Part shown: piece by piece, positions 22,643-35,073 of the stretch | Layout: each line of letters starts with the position of its first letter | Numbering within the stretch: position 1 is the first letter of the stretch | Assembly: GCF_019925205.1 (NCBI RefSeq) | Contig: NC_083562.1 | Coordinates: 15,004,001-15,068,000, forward strand | Direction of reading: 5' to 3' | Source of the DNA: Metopolophium dirhodum | Taxonomy: Eukaryota > Arthropoda > Insecta > Hemiptera > Aphididae | Length of the DNA stretch: 64,000 nucleotides | Notes under the pieces: generated by a model | The model's database searches: none | Told to the model about the DNA's origin: nothing | Seen by the model: the letters and a program-made list of their open reading frames with translations, nothing else | Made by a program: the position numbers and the translations under genes

Positions 22643-24156
22643 AAAAATAAATACATTCATTAAAAAATCTGTTGGTCGGTATGAGTGTAAGCCGTATACT
22701 TTGGTCAATATGATTGTGATTTATCATTTAACTTAAGAATGCTGGAGGGAGGCTATCGAAAACAATTATAACAAATTATAATGATCGAACCGCGTGCTGT
22801 GAAGTACATAAATAATATTATATAGTTTACGAGTGAAAATGAACTTTTTCACAGGGTGGTCGGCATTGCTGAGGTGGCTGATATATGACGACGGCACTGC
22901 TTTCTTTTACTCAACATGACACATTACTCGTTTCTTATTTTTTACATTTTATTATAGCAAAATAAAAAGGAATACAACGGTTCAGTTATGTTATATGACG
23001 TATTATAAAATGCCAACATCGTATAAAGTGTGTGTGAGTGTGTGTGCATGTGTGTCTGTCTGTGTGTCTATTTTGGAACGACTCCAACAGCACAAAAGGA
23101 CACGCGAAAAGTTTTAAGGGAATATTGGCAAGACGTGCCAGTTTCTCGACTTTGCGCGATAAGATTGTTCTCATGAAGTTTCTTTTTTTCCCGTACACCC
23201 ACTGGCCGAAAACTTAAATTTATTTATTAAAATTCAAACAAGGTAGGTTACACAAACGAAAAAACTACTTAACGATAGTAAATGATCATATCGGTAGTAA
23301 CACCACGTAATACATCTATTATAATTAGTAATATTATCTGTAGTTCTAAACCTATACCATAAGTTTATACAGTGACGTTGAAATAGTTAGATTCTTTATT
23401 TTTGTTTTTTAAGCAGGCATTCGAATATGTCTTAACTCAGAAAAAAATCATAATATATGAATCAGGGACGAATTCAGAACAAACATATCGTGGGGGGGGG
23501 GGGGGGTCGTTCAATTAAATTTAGGCAACACAAATATTCATCTTGTACATATTATTTAAAACTTATGTAAGTATAAAATCCATCACTTTCGCTTATTGTT
23601 GAATTATAATTTAGATAGTGTAAATGCGTAATATATTATATTGTATAAAGGCACAAAAAAATTAAAATTAACAAATAAAAGTATCACCATACTTTTAAAT
23701 TCCCCTTATTTTATATTTTGTATATACTTTATTTATTAAAAATGTCGAAGATCTAAATGCAACAAATGCATCAATAAAGATTTTATTATTTTTACTAACA
23801 TTTTTTAAATATATTTAAAGAAGAATTGGTTCAGTATAGTTTTGATTATCCCAACAGAGATTACCGCTTACATATTATAGTAAATTCAAACAAATTTGTT
23901 GAAATTGTCTTTAAATAAATTATCTGTTTATTGTTACACTATTATATATTTATACTGTACATATTTTGTATTTGTTCAATTTATGTGATGTTATTCTATG
24001 CTAATCGAAGTTCTTACTATGTACATTATACCTTGATGTATTGACATGGCGTACTGGTGAAATTGCCCTGGACATTTTCCTCATCCTGCAAAAATATTTG
24101 TCTCGGTTTAAGGAAACCAATCAGCCATTTTTACCATAAAAATAATTAAATATACC
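22643..24156. other. No gene; TG microsatellite and poly-G tract
   Basis: Contains a TG-rich microsatellite at about 23027-23071 and a 15-base G run at 23492-23506, otherwise AT-rich. No coding sequence was recognised. Confidence 0.5.
23492..23506 (+). repeat. Poly-G tract (15 G)
   Basis: Uninterrupted G run; preceded by AATCAGGGACGAATTCAGAA, a phrase that resembles transposon-associated context. Confidence 0.9.
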
Positions 24157-24944
24157 CAGTGCCGTGTTAAGGTGTAATGCCGCCGGAAGCACACATATTT
24201 TGCCGCCTCATAACTAATTAATAATAATTATTCGTATAAGACATAGGTAAGTACTTACCGCTGAAGGAGTAAATAAAGTTTGTAATTTTTCGTTCTAACT
24301 CTTCTATTTTTGACTGTTTTTTTATTTTTGCTCTTTTTTATATTCAGCGCCACCTAATTTTACTCTTTTTGAAGACATTATTATCAAATATAAAATAAAA
24401 TTACACTTGTATACTTGACAGCAATACAACCAACTGTCTACAACCCACTTACCAATGAGCACTATAATACTATAATGATAATTCTGTTATATACTTAATT
24501 GTAAACAATTTTTAAACATAAATTAATAATTAACCACGACTGGAAATTGAGAAGTTGCCCGCTTGCGTCGTTTCTAAGTATTTTTATGAATTCACAGATA
24601 TGAACGTATGGTATTAAGGAGAACTATCAACTATTTATAGTTAATAGTGTTGATACATAATATTATTTCTATTTACTACAATAACTGTACGTGTGTACAG
24701 CAATATCCTCGTCCGTCGAGTCTCGACGTTACGCATTAATGTGTGTTAATATTATAATCATTCGAATAAGGTCTATGTATAGCTGTATAAGTATAAATAA
24801 ATAAGTTTTATTATTATTAAAAATATATTTCATAAAATACATATTTAATATTGATGAAAAAATTAATTTAATACCTATGAAATATTTTAAAATTTTGCCG
24901 CCGGGGGCAAATGCCCCCTTTGTCCCTCGTTAAACACGCCTCTG
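24157..24944. mobile_element. Non-autonomous hAT element with exact 8-bp TSD
   Basis: The left terminus CAGTGCCGTGTTAAG pairs with the reverse complement of the right terminus CAGAGGCGTGTTTAAC. The element is flanked by AATATACC on both sides (24149-24156 and 24945-24952), the 8-bp duplication typical of hAT. Subterminal GC-rich blocks (TGCCGCCGG on the left, GCCGCCGGGGGCAAATGCCC on the right) resemble those of the second hAT element at 52323-54047. At 788 bp it has no transposase. Confidence 0.92.
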
Positions 24945-24952
24945 AATATACC

Positions 24953-27020
24953 AAGGCAACACGATACTACACTTTTTACATGATAAAAACGTACTTTGGT
25001 AGAGGTCAAAGGATAGGAATAGTTTCCCTAACATAGAATTTTTTTTTAAATGTATTATTCTACCAATTTGGAAATCGGAAAAATAATAATGTTTTATTCC
25101 ATTTGAATGAATTTGTGATACCTGGCTGCACATAAAAATATCCCGATAAATGTAGAACTCAGTGTAGACTGTAGAAGATAATAATATCTAAAATTATGAT
25201 AAATGAAGTGGATAAAAATCCAAGAATAATCAAATCACTGTTGTAAATTAAAATAAATATTTCCTCATGTGTTTTATTTTGTTTATAACTTTTTAACCAA
25301 CCCCCCTCCTCTTCTACCATCATGAGTAAACTTACCTGCATCACTGCATTCTATATTATATTAGTATAATATATTAATATAGTAAATAACTTATAGCATA
25401 CATGAGTTACACGCCACTTACACTATATATACGAATAATACTATATTACTATGTAATATAAAGTGCTCGGTGACTTTAATAATATTGTTAAATGTACCAG
25501 AGCCAATGCATATGTTATTTTTAGAGTTAATTAAAATATTTTATTGCTTATTAAATATTCGTAAATTATACTTTATAGGTAGACTATAATTATAATTTAT
25601 AGATATACTATTCTATAAGTTCAATAGTTATATTTTAAGTCATCTCAGTGGTGTTATAATTTTAAAATAGTAGGTACCCTAGTACCTAACCTACTCTTAA
25701 AAATATATAACTTACGTATTAATGTACCATGCAAATACAACCGAGCAACGGCCCCAAATCTAAATCAGTTATAAGTCAATTGTATATAGTTATAATAGTA
25801 AATTAGGATTGGTCTATTTTTTAAGAAAAGTGGTTATGTGGTAATCAGTAGTTATTATTATTAACTTTAAATAGGTAATCCACATTCTTATTCAATTTTT
25901 AAAATCTTCTCTATGTTATAATCTTCTCTGCTTTTCTCTTAAATCCTTTGAAGTCTAATAAAACTCACAGACAATCACAATTTTTCTACAAAAATATTTT
26001 TCCGCTATCTTTGTTTTTTATCTAGATTGCTGATGGTCAAGATTTATTATTTTTTATATTATAAATAGAGTAATATTTGTCAACAAGAATTAAGTATAAG
26101 CTTGTAAATTAGAATATTTAATAAATATAAAATAAAATACATAAGTGTATTTTTATTTGTAAATTAATATGTAGATAGTTAAACATAAAAACGAAAATCA
26201 ATGTAATTTGCTAGGTACCTATAATTAAAATTTGATTATAACTAAACTAGATTAAACTACATTTTTTTTTTGGATTTCTTTGATGTTAAAAATAATTTAA
26301 CTTTTACTGACAAATGCCTCAAATAACTGTATTGCATTAATATCAATGTTCAGATATAAATTATGAAATATTAATAGGTATTTACCAACCGAAGAATTTA
26401 CCATTGTAACATTAACAATTTAAAATCTGGAAATAGTTTCAATATAATTATTAGATAATATATCGTAACATTCGTAACCGTATGCATAGGACGTAAAACT
26501 TATTTAAATCATATTGAACCGTTTAATGATGAGATAAAGTAAATTACTTTACTAAGTTACCGTCAATTATGCTGGAACGGTGGACAAGTGGATTTACGGT
26601 GGTAGAGATTTCTACGGGCTCTCCATTTTGGTGAAGTGTAGATAAAAGAAGGGTTTTTTACTACCAAAACCTTTTAGACATAAGACTATAAGAGCTATAT
26701 AGGAAAATACATTTGGTAACCCTAGTACAGGTCATTTTAGCTTAACATTATTTTCGTTTTGCTTCAGTGAATAGATTTTTGTTGTCTTTTGTATTATAAT
26801 TTATATTTAATCAGACATTTGTATTTAAAAGAAATGTGTTAAGAAAATGTAATAATTTGAAATAATATAATAATAAAATATTTGTATTGTTAAAAAGTAT
26901 GAACTTATACTTGGAATATCATAATATGAAAATGATTTTTGTTGGAGTAAATTGTAATAATTTATACAGTTTACTATTCTGTATTTTACTGTTATATAGT
27001 GTATTATACAAAAACTAGTT
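24953..27020. other. Long AT-rich stretch, no gene recognised
   Basis: No sustained frame or known repeat. A moderately GC-rich patch at about 26570-26720 has no identifiable content. Confidence 0.4.
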
Positions 27021-28460
27021 TTAGATTCTGAGCGAAGCGATGAATGTATTGATTCTACAATGATGTGTGTTTTTTTTTTTTATTTTTGTGTCTGTCATCA
27101 CCTTTTAGGACAGTAAAAGTGCTTGGATTTTCTTCAATAGTAACTTTTCTGATATGAAAGTGAATCTAGTTGGTACCAAAGGGGGTCAAAAGTAAAAATT
27201 TCCCAGTAGTTTTCACAAGCGAAAAATTAAGGAAAAACGGGAATTTTTTACGCAAAATCTGTTTTTGAGAAAATCGATTTTGGTTTTTGGTGTAACTCTA
27301 AAACAAATGACCGTAGGGACATGAAATTTTGACTGAATGTTTATATTAGCATTTTCTATACACCATAAAATTTACAAAATATTTTGACTCTTTTTGAGCT
27401 GTTTACGGCCATTGTCAGTTTTCAATTTTTTTAGTTTTTTTTTTCTATAAATATCAATAAAATTTTATCTGTTGAGTAAAAAAGCTTGAAAATTTAATAG
27501 AAGGCTTCTAGGTTATTGTTTCAAAGGCAGATGAAAAAAATTAAAAATCCTTAGTCACAGTTTTTAATTATAAGCATTTAAAGTTCAAATTTTGACAAAA
27601 TACGGAAAAATCACGAAAAATAGCAAATTATTTTGATGAGAATTCATAAAAATTTTTCTTTTTAAATCTAAGATTTTAAAATGTAATATAAGATTACTCA
27701 TAAGTTTGTCTACCTTTATCAAAAAAAAATGTCTAGAAGAAACTTAAATTAAATTTTTATGAGCGTCTGAAATTTATATTTTTACAACATTTGATATTTA
27801 CTCGATTTCTCATGTAACAATTTTCTTATTTTATTGTAATTAAAAAACGAATGACTGTAGATACTTGAAAATTTCACTGAATGTTTATATTAGCATTTTT
27901 CTATACACCATAAAATGTTGAAAATATTTTGACTCTTTTTGAGCTGTTTACGGACATTGTCAGTTTTCAATTTTTTTTAGTTTTTTTTCTATAAATATCA
28001 ATAAATTTTTATTTGTTGGGTAAAAAAGCGTGAAAACTTAATATAAGGCTCCTGAGATATATCATTCTAATAGCAGTTGAAAAATATTAAAAATACATAG
28101 GCACAATTTTTTTTTATAAGCATTTAAAGTTCAAATTTTGACAACATTTATCAAATTTATAATTTATTAATTATTTTTGTAGTTAAAAATTTATAAATTT
28201 TTAACTTTTATGGCTAAGGATTTGAAAATTTAAAACAAGGCTCCACGTAAATAGGTTATATATAAATAGTACGTTTATTCACAATAATATCATCAAATAT
28301 ACTTGGTAAAATCATAGGCTGACTGACCGTTTTCGCTCAGAATCGTTTTTCTTATACAATGATATTTATATCATTGAATTCAAATTTAACACCATCCATT
28401 ACAGTGAGCCCACTTGTAACCTACCGTACAGCAGAGCGACATCCACTTATCCACCTTTTT
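27021..28460 (+). repeat. Second full copy of the GATTCTGAGCG repeat family
   Basis: Nearly identical to 1343-2807 throughout, including the internal duplicated 540-bp unit and the same right-end block closing CCACTTATCCACCTTTTT. Small indels only. Useful as the reference copy for this family because it is not embedded in another element. Confidence 0.92.
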
Positions 28461-31167
28461 TAATTATAATAGTAGGTAAAAAGTGATACCCAACCTAAAA
28501 GTATATTGGTATATTATTAGTATATTATTAGTACCTATATTATATTATTAGTATATTATAAGGAATACATTTGTTTTAAAATAAAATGTAAGAATGATAT
28601 TTTCATTAGTATAATTTTAAAGTATTAATGAGATATCGGGTGTTGAACATTCTGACATTCATTTCGTTACACTTACCTCAGTAGCAATGGGTTGTAATTG
28701 GTACTGTATTAGTATTTTTCTCAATATAAATTTAAAAGTAGTATTAATAAATCATTGGATTCAAAAACCAATTCAAACGAATCTCGATTAAAAATTAAAA
28801 ATGTGCTTTTTGTGATTTTTATACGTTTATCCAGATGTCGGCAGTCTTCTTTATGGATATAACACATTTCTAATTAAGAAAAATCAAAGAATTATCTTTT
28901 AATAATATCAATAAATTGAAGTACAATTTGATAAAAGTGCTATTGTAAAAGTAGCAAATCAAAATCTATTATTATTAATTATTTATGATTTATTTATTAT
29001 TATGTCAAACACGTATAAATAGATTTTTAAAAGTTATTTATATTTTGTTAATTTCCTTGTGTTATTTATTTAAATAATATCGTAAATTAAATAAAAACAT
29101 GAATAAAATGTATACACACGTTTTATGTAAAATATGATTAAAAAATAAATTACCAATAAAATAATCTACTTTTGACGTTTATTTAATATTGTTTCGTTTA
29201 GGTTTGAATACGTTTTAAATTGTATATCCTAATCCAAACTATAAACTAAAATGTATTGCACTATGCAGATTTAACAATGTCGAATAATTAATTGAAAAAA
29301 GTAAGTAAGTAAATACATCCAATAATACATACAATTATATTATATAATTTTATATTGTTGGACATTTAAATATTCCGGTCAAGTAATATAATATTGGGAT
29401 TATTTTTTACTATTATAACTGATTTAAACACCTGTATAATATAATGATATTATATGCTCTTTATTAGGTAATAGGTATAAATAATTACAGACTACAGACT
29501 TAATTTATAAAATAATTATTTATTTTATTCTAAATATATTAATTAATAATTAATAATTATTATACTAATATAAATTGTAAGCTCATTTGATTTCTCTTTA
29601 TTCTAATACAAAGTTAAAATCTGCCGGGGTATTTGTTACGCTTATTTAAAAGGGGTATTATTAGGAATTTATAGTTATCTATATGGCGTGCACTCTTGCA
29701 ACAATAAATACCGTTTCCTTCATCGATAAGTGGACTATAAGCAGCCTTTACCTCCTTCATAACTATTCATTCCTGGCTGGGTGGCTTGCTCAGTCTCAAT
29801 ATCTTGGGTCAAGCCCTTATTTGCGTTCACGGTCACGTCTTGTTTTAACAATATTTATTTCCTTTCAATTTTCATCACTATCCTTCTCAAACTCTAAAAA
29901 GCTCAAAGTGTAAAATCATTACTAAAAGACACACAAGGTGTAATCCCTCTTGTAAGCCTTCAAGACGCATATGTTCTCGTTCGTTTTTGAGTGTATTTAC
30001 ACAACACTATAATACTATGGTTGTGCGGTGCATTCAGGCGCGTTACGAATCCAAAACCAATTCTCTTATGCGGGTGATTTAAAGGTATGTGTGACAACTC
30101 GCTCTTTGTTTCGTAATCTACTCTACCTACTAAAAAGCATTTCAGTCCTATAATTTATTAATTTAATTATACTTTTAAATTTATTCCATTTTAGCTCAAA
30201 CCTTTTGTCAATGGGGCAATGGGCACATACCAACATTGTTTCATTATTAATTAACTGATTTTCTTAATTAATCAAAATAATATTTTACATTTATTAAAAT
30301 ATTTTATTGCTTGTAGTTTATATAATGGATATCTTCCTATATTATAAGCTATAAATTCTAAATTAATTTAATTATCGAATGTCTGCATATTTGTCAGATT
30401 TTTAAAAAATATTTTAGTCTACTAAGGTTCTCATATATTTAAAGCTTTATTCTCAAAGAATTCTTTAAACCAAGTATTTATAAATAATATTACATTCTTA
30501 TAAAATTGATCTACTACCATATTATTAGAACTATATTATATCATTTGACAATATTAAAATATTCTACTTCAGAATATGAATATAAAGGTTGCTGGCTAGT
30601 GGCGGACACAGCTATTCTCAATGGTGGGGGGGGGGGGGAGAGGGCTTACATTAAAAAATTTATATACATATATAGTATATGCATATGGTGGGTGTTCAAC
30701 GTGTGTACACTATTGTTGCTCGCGCTTTAATGTATGATCAGCAGTATAAATTCTCAAATAGAAGATTAAAATATTAAGCAATGACTGAAAAAAAAATGTA
30801 TTAAAACTTCTGCAGATAATTGCTAGACAGCCTAGAAAACAATAATGTGGATTATCTGTTACTAGTTATATTAGTGTTATAGCTAATAACATATTTATTA
30901 TGAATAATTTATTATTTATGAATACTATATTCATAATCAATGTTAGTAATCACTATAAAACTGTCCAATATATATTGATTAGTTTTTGATAGGTACTGTT
31001 GGAAGACTAAAACTTTATATTTTAAAATAATCTATTAACTGTATTTATGCAATCTTTTTTGAACAAATTGTAGAGCTAAATTATTTTATTTACTTAAGAG
31101 GATGTTGGCGAACTCTTTGTTTTCTTTGTGCTCGGCTCTACACGCAACATAAACAACTTGCATTCAG
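28461..31167. other. No gene recognised; moderately GC-rich piece and poly-G
   Basis: Mostly AT-rich. The piece 29680-30110 is less AT-rich and has an open frame from 29683 to 29913 without protein-like features. A 13-base G run lies at 30626-30638 after AGTGGCGGACACAGCTATTC. Nothing else was recognised. Confidence 0.4.
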
Positions 31168-31178
31168 AAGAACCAATT

Positions 31179-34100
31179 ATGTTTTTGTTAGCTTTAATAT
31201 TGTTAACTGTCCTATTGTGTAACCTTAAAGGTAAGAATATTATCGAGAAAATCCCAATAGATTCTTATTGATATTTTAAGTTATAAGCAACTTATAGACG
31301 TTTAATTAAAGGTTCTAAATCGTCAAAAATTCAATTATAAGCATAATTAAATCAAGTTTAAAACGCTCGGTTAATGGAAACCAAATTATTCACAATATAT
31401 CTACGTTAGTATGAAACGGTTGTAATTCAATAGTACAATATTATTGTACGATACATGATAACATAATAGTAGTATAAGTACACAATAATTGATACAATTA
31501 CAGTTTTATTTATATCACGGATACAGCATGGAGCGACTTCCCTTCCAACTTAATTATATTAGTTTAAAATAATACAATCTATAAATTAATATATTTCAAC
31601 AGAATTGTACAGGTCACTTTAGGCAGTAATGAGAAAGCATTATTCTGAAAAGGATTCAGCTAACAATAATAAATATAATAAATAAGTTTTGTGAATTAAA
31701 CTAAACGAATTGCGCTTTATACTTGAGAACTCCAAGAATTAAATAATTTTATACAAGGAGTAAAATATTTGAACTCAACCTTAAAATTACTCTCCTGAAA
31801 AAATGTTATAAAAACGATTTAAAATCTTTTCATTCTTGATCCACGGAATATAATATATTGATAAATGAGAATCTAATAACACAGAATTGCTTACGCGCAG
31901 GGTTTAACTCCCCAAAAGTCTGTCAAGTCCCTCATTTTTTAGTGATCGAAGCCCCCCTCTCACATTGATGTTAATATGTTAGCCCTAAAATTTGAATGGA
32001 TTTCCGCCTATGCAAACTCACAACAAAATAAATGTTGTGCACTCTTAAGATTAATAATGTATGAAATTATTTTGTATCCATTGAATTACAAATTAAGGTT
32101 GTCATTATTTTACAAATATTGTTTTAGTTAAGTCAAAATTAAATTGAGTAAAAATTAATATTTGGTTAGTAAGTAGGTTTTATTTTTTTAAATAGTATGT
32201 TCTCGTCGTATACTGTAAAAGACATCATTGCGAATCTTAAAATTCGACGGCTTAAGTAATTTTCTTGTGTTCCTATTTATAATATAATAATTATTACTTT
32301 ATTATGGGTCTTTAATTCAAATTATTAAATGATATTATCTTTGTTTAAATTTCGTTTCAATTGGTAAAATAAATGTATTATAATTTATAAAGTTAATGAA
32401 TTATTCTTGTCAATCTTCATTTCAATTATTTGTTTTTACTTTTTAAAGTCAATGTTTAATTAGCTGTCAAAATTAAACAAAATATTTGTTTACAAGTCTG
32501 TAGATAAATTACAGTTATTATAGCTGTATCCCAAGGAAAAATAACAGTTTGATAAAAAGATGAGTTGAAAACTTTTACCCGATCTCAAGTTTATATTATT
32601 TATAACCGTTTTCATTTTCTTTCAATGATATATTTTTTATATTGTTTTTAAAACTTATGCAAAGAAAACGATGGAATATTAATTGGTCTTGCTAATATTT
32701 ATTGAAGATAAATATTAAACGATAACAAAAATAAATGAAATTACTCGATACATATATTCGTTTGAATTTTTCTAATTGTTCTACTTCTATTATTTTAATA
32801 CTTAAATTCTTGTAGTCTAAAATATAGACGAGCAGTTTGAAATGTAAAATACAACAAAATGAGCTATTTAAAATAATACATTTAATAAGTTATAAAAGGT
32901 GTTATTCATAAAAAAATGTAATTAATCATTGTATTATTTGAAATTGTCTCAATTAATTTTAATAATTTAAACATAGGTACTTAGTTGAATATAGTCATTG
33001 TTAGAAAAGATGAGTTTTTTCATATATAATTTACTGTTGCCTTAATAATCATAATTGGTGTTTGGTTTGTTATAATAATTTTTTTTCGTGTTATGGAAAC
33101 ATTATCTAGGGCCATTTTATGTAACTATAAACTGTAAAATTAAATTTTATACTTGTGTATATGTATTAAATATATTACACGAAGGTTTAATTAAATTAAG
33201 TGTGATAACTATGGAGTTTAACATCTAACGGTCCATAAATGTGTCTAACTTCTTATGCAATATTAATCAATAAACACGGATAATTAATGCTGTGCTGTTT
33301 TTTGGTTTTAATAATATTATAACCTGGGAAACAACCTATTATATTTTAGTATCTAACATCATTATGATTATAATGTTTTTTATGTAGGACATTCTCTGTC
33401 CCCTTGTAAATGTCATCCTAACAGTCCAAATGACACGTAACCTTATATAGTAAAACATAAAAATAAATGCATGCACACCAAACTTATTTTTATTATAATG
33501 TTTTAAATTTTGTTTGATTATTTATTAAAAGAAAAATGTTTATAGTTCATTGATTTAAAGTTCATTTTAGAAGTCAAAGTTTTATTTTAAATACGTTGTT
33601 TTATCTTTTATAGTTAGCTACAAAATTGGTAAAACTTTTTCAGATAGTAGTAAAATACCTATGCAAGCTATTTTAATTATTTGTTAATACATATTATTAT
33701 TGATTATAGGTATTTAAAAAACATAACTTTTTCAATGTATACTAAAATACATTATGGAATTTCGGAAAAATATAACTTTTTTTTTTTAGTTTGTTTTATA
33801 CATTTATATAACAAATAAGACTTTTTATGACTTACGTTTTTTATATTATAATTCAATTTAAAATACCATTTTGATAATTTATTTAATATCCAATAACTAT
33901 AATATATCTATAAATTAGAGAGAAGTTATGATTTTTACATATAGTGAAAAATAAAAATAAATGTTTTTTCACAATGCCATTGTATGGTATTTTAAAATCT
34001 ATTTTACTAAATAATTTCGTTTATAGTCTTGGGCCATTCTAAGTATAACTATAATTTAAGTTTACAGTAGCTGTATTTAAATTATCATGAACTTTTTTTT

Positions 34101-35073
34101 ATAAGTTCAAAAGAGTTACCTATTACTTATTATATTGGTAAAATTACATTTTCGGGTTTTTATAATACGATTATACTATACATATAATTCTGTTAATTTG
34201 GTTATACATTTTTTTAAATAAAAATCCTTCAGCTTTAAACTTTAGTACACCTGATGTTATTTTATAGATTATAAATAAAATAATTTGATTTAAGTTGGTT
34301 CAACCATAATACATTGCAATAAAGATTTATACTAACTAGGAATATAGGAGTAAGTTTACCATTTTATGTTCTTACTTCTTATACATGGACGATAATTGTA
34401 TTTAATTCATGAATAAATAATAACTAACTAATAAAAACGTAACTAATATTTAATACGGTTCTAAGAAATACCTACAGTTAAATTGTGTACCTACTGGTGG
34501 TAACATAAAAAAAACGGCCATTACTCAAGTATACAGTGTAGGTAGTATATTAATTAAAAGTTTATTGATCAAACTTTATATATGCATATTATTTAGCTTT
34601 AACAAGTGTTAAAAAATAACGTTGATACTAATTTTTCTACTTGTGTTATTTATCATTATTTATTGACATTGGAAAATCGCCAAAATAAATTATCATGTAA
34701 TATGTTAATAACTACTTACATTATATAATATATATGTATTATATTTATATAAGTTCTATAATATTCTTACCGAAAGTAGGTACCTAAGTACCTAACCTAA
34801 CCTTACATTATATTTATGTTTGTAACATATTTACCACAGTATTATGTTCTTATTTATTTATTCATGTAAGTAATTAAAAATTATATGAGACAAATTAGAT
34901 AACTACTACTAATATAACAAGGTTAATTAGTTTTTTAAATTTATTTATAAAAGTTAATTTAAAGAGGGTTGAAGAGTGTTCACTACGCAGTGAAAGTTGT
35001 TTATTAAAATATCTTTACCCTTGTGCACAGACTTTGTCACGGTCCACGACTCACGATGTTTGGCGGGGCAACG
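31179..35073 (+). CDS. Candidate secreted-protein gene start: three short phase-compatible exons
   Basis: Exon 31179-31230 codes MFLLALILLTVLLCNLK plus one base and ends at a consensus donor (GTAAGA). It is a textbook hydrophobic signal peptide. Exon 33388-33436, with good acceptor TTTTTTATGTAG and donor GTAACC, continues in phase with GHSLSPCKCHPNSPND. Exon 35031-35073 (acceptor TTGTGCACAG, donor GTAAAT) continues in phase with TLCHGPRLTMFGGAT. The exons are 43-52 coding bases, cysteine-containing and separated by introns of about 2.2 and 1.6 kb. No family is recognised. Tiny exons and a signal peptide would suit a secreted effector-like or neuropeptide-like gene, but chance GT-AG pairs cannot be excluded, especially for the third exon. 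The first exon is the most secure. Confidence 0.35.

Noticed and set aside
22395..22727. 110-aa minus ORF over the CpG-rich block
   Set aside because: Compositional open frame; it crosses from GC-rich to AT-rich sequence with no domain or splice logic.
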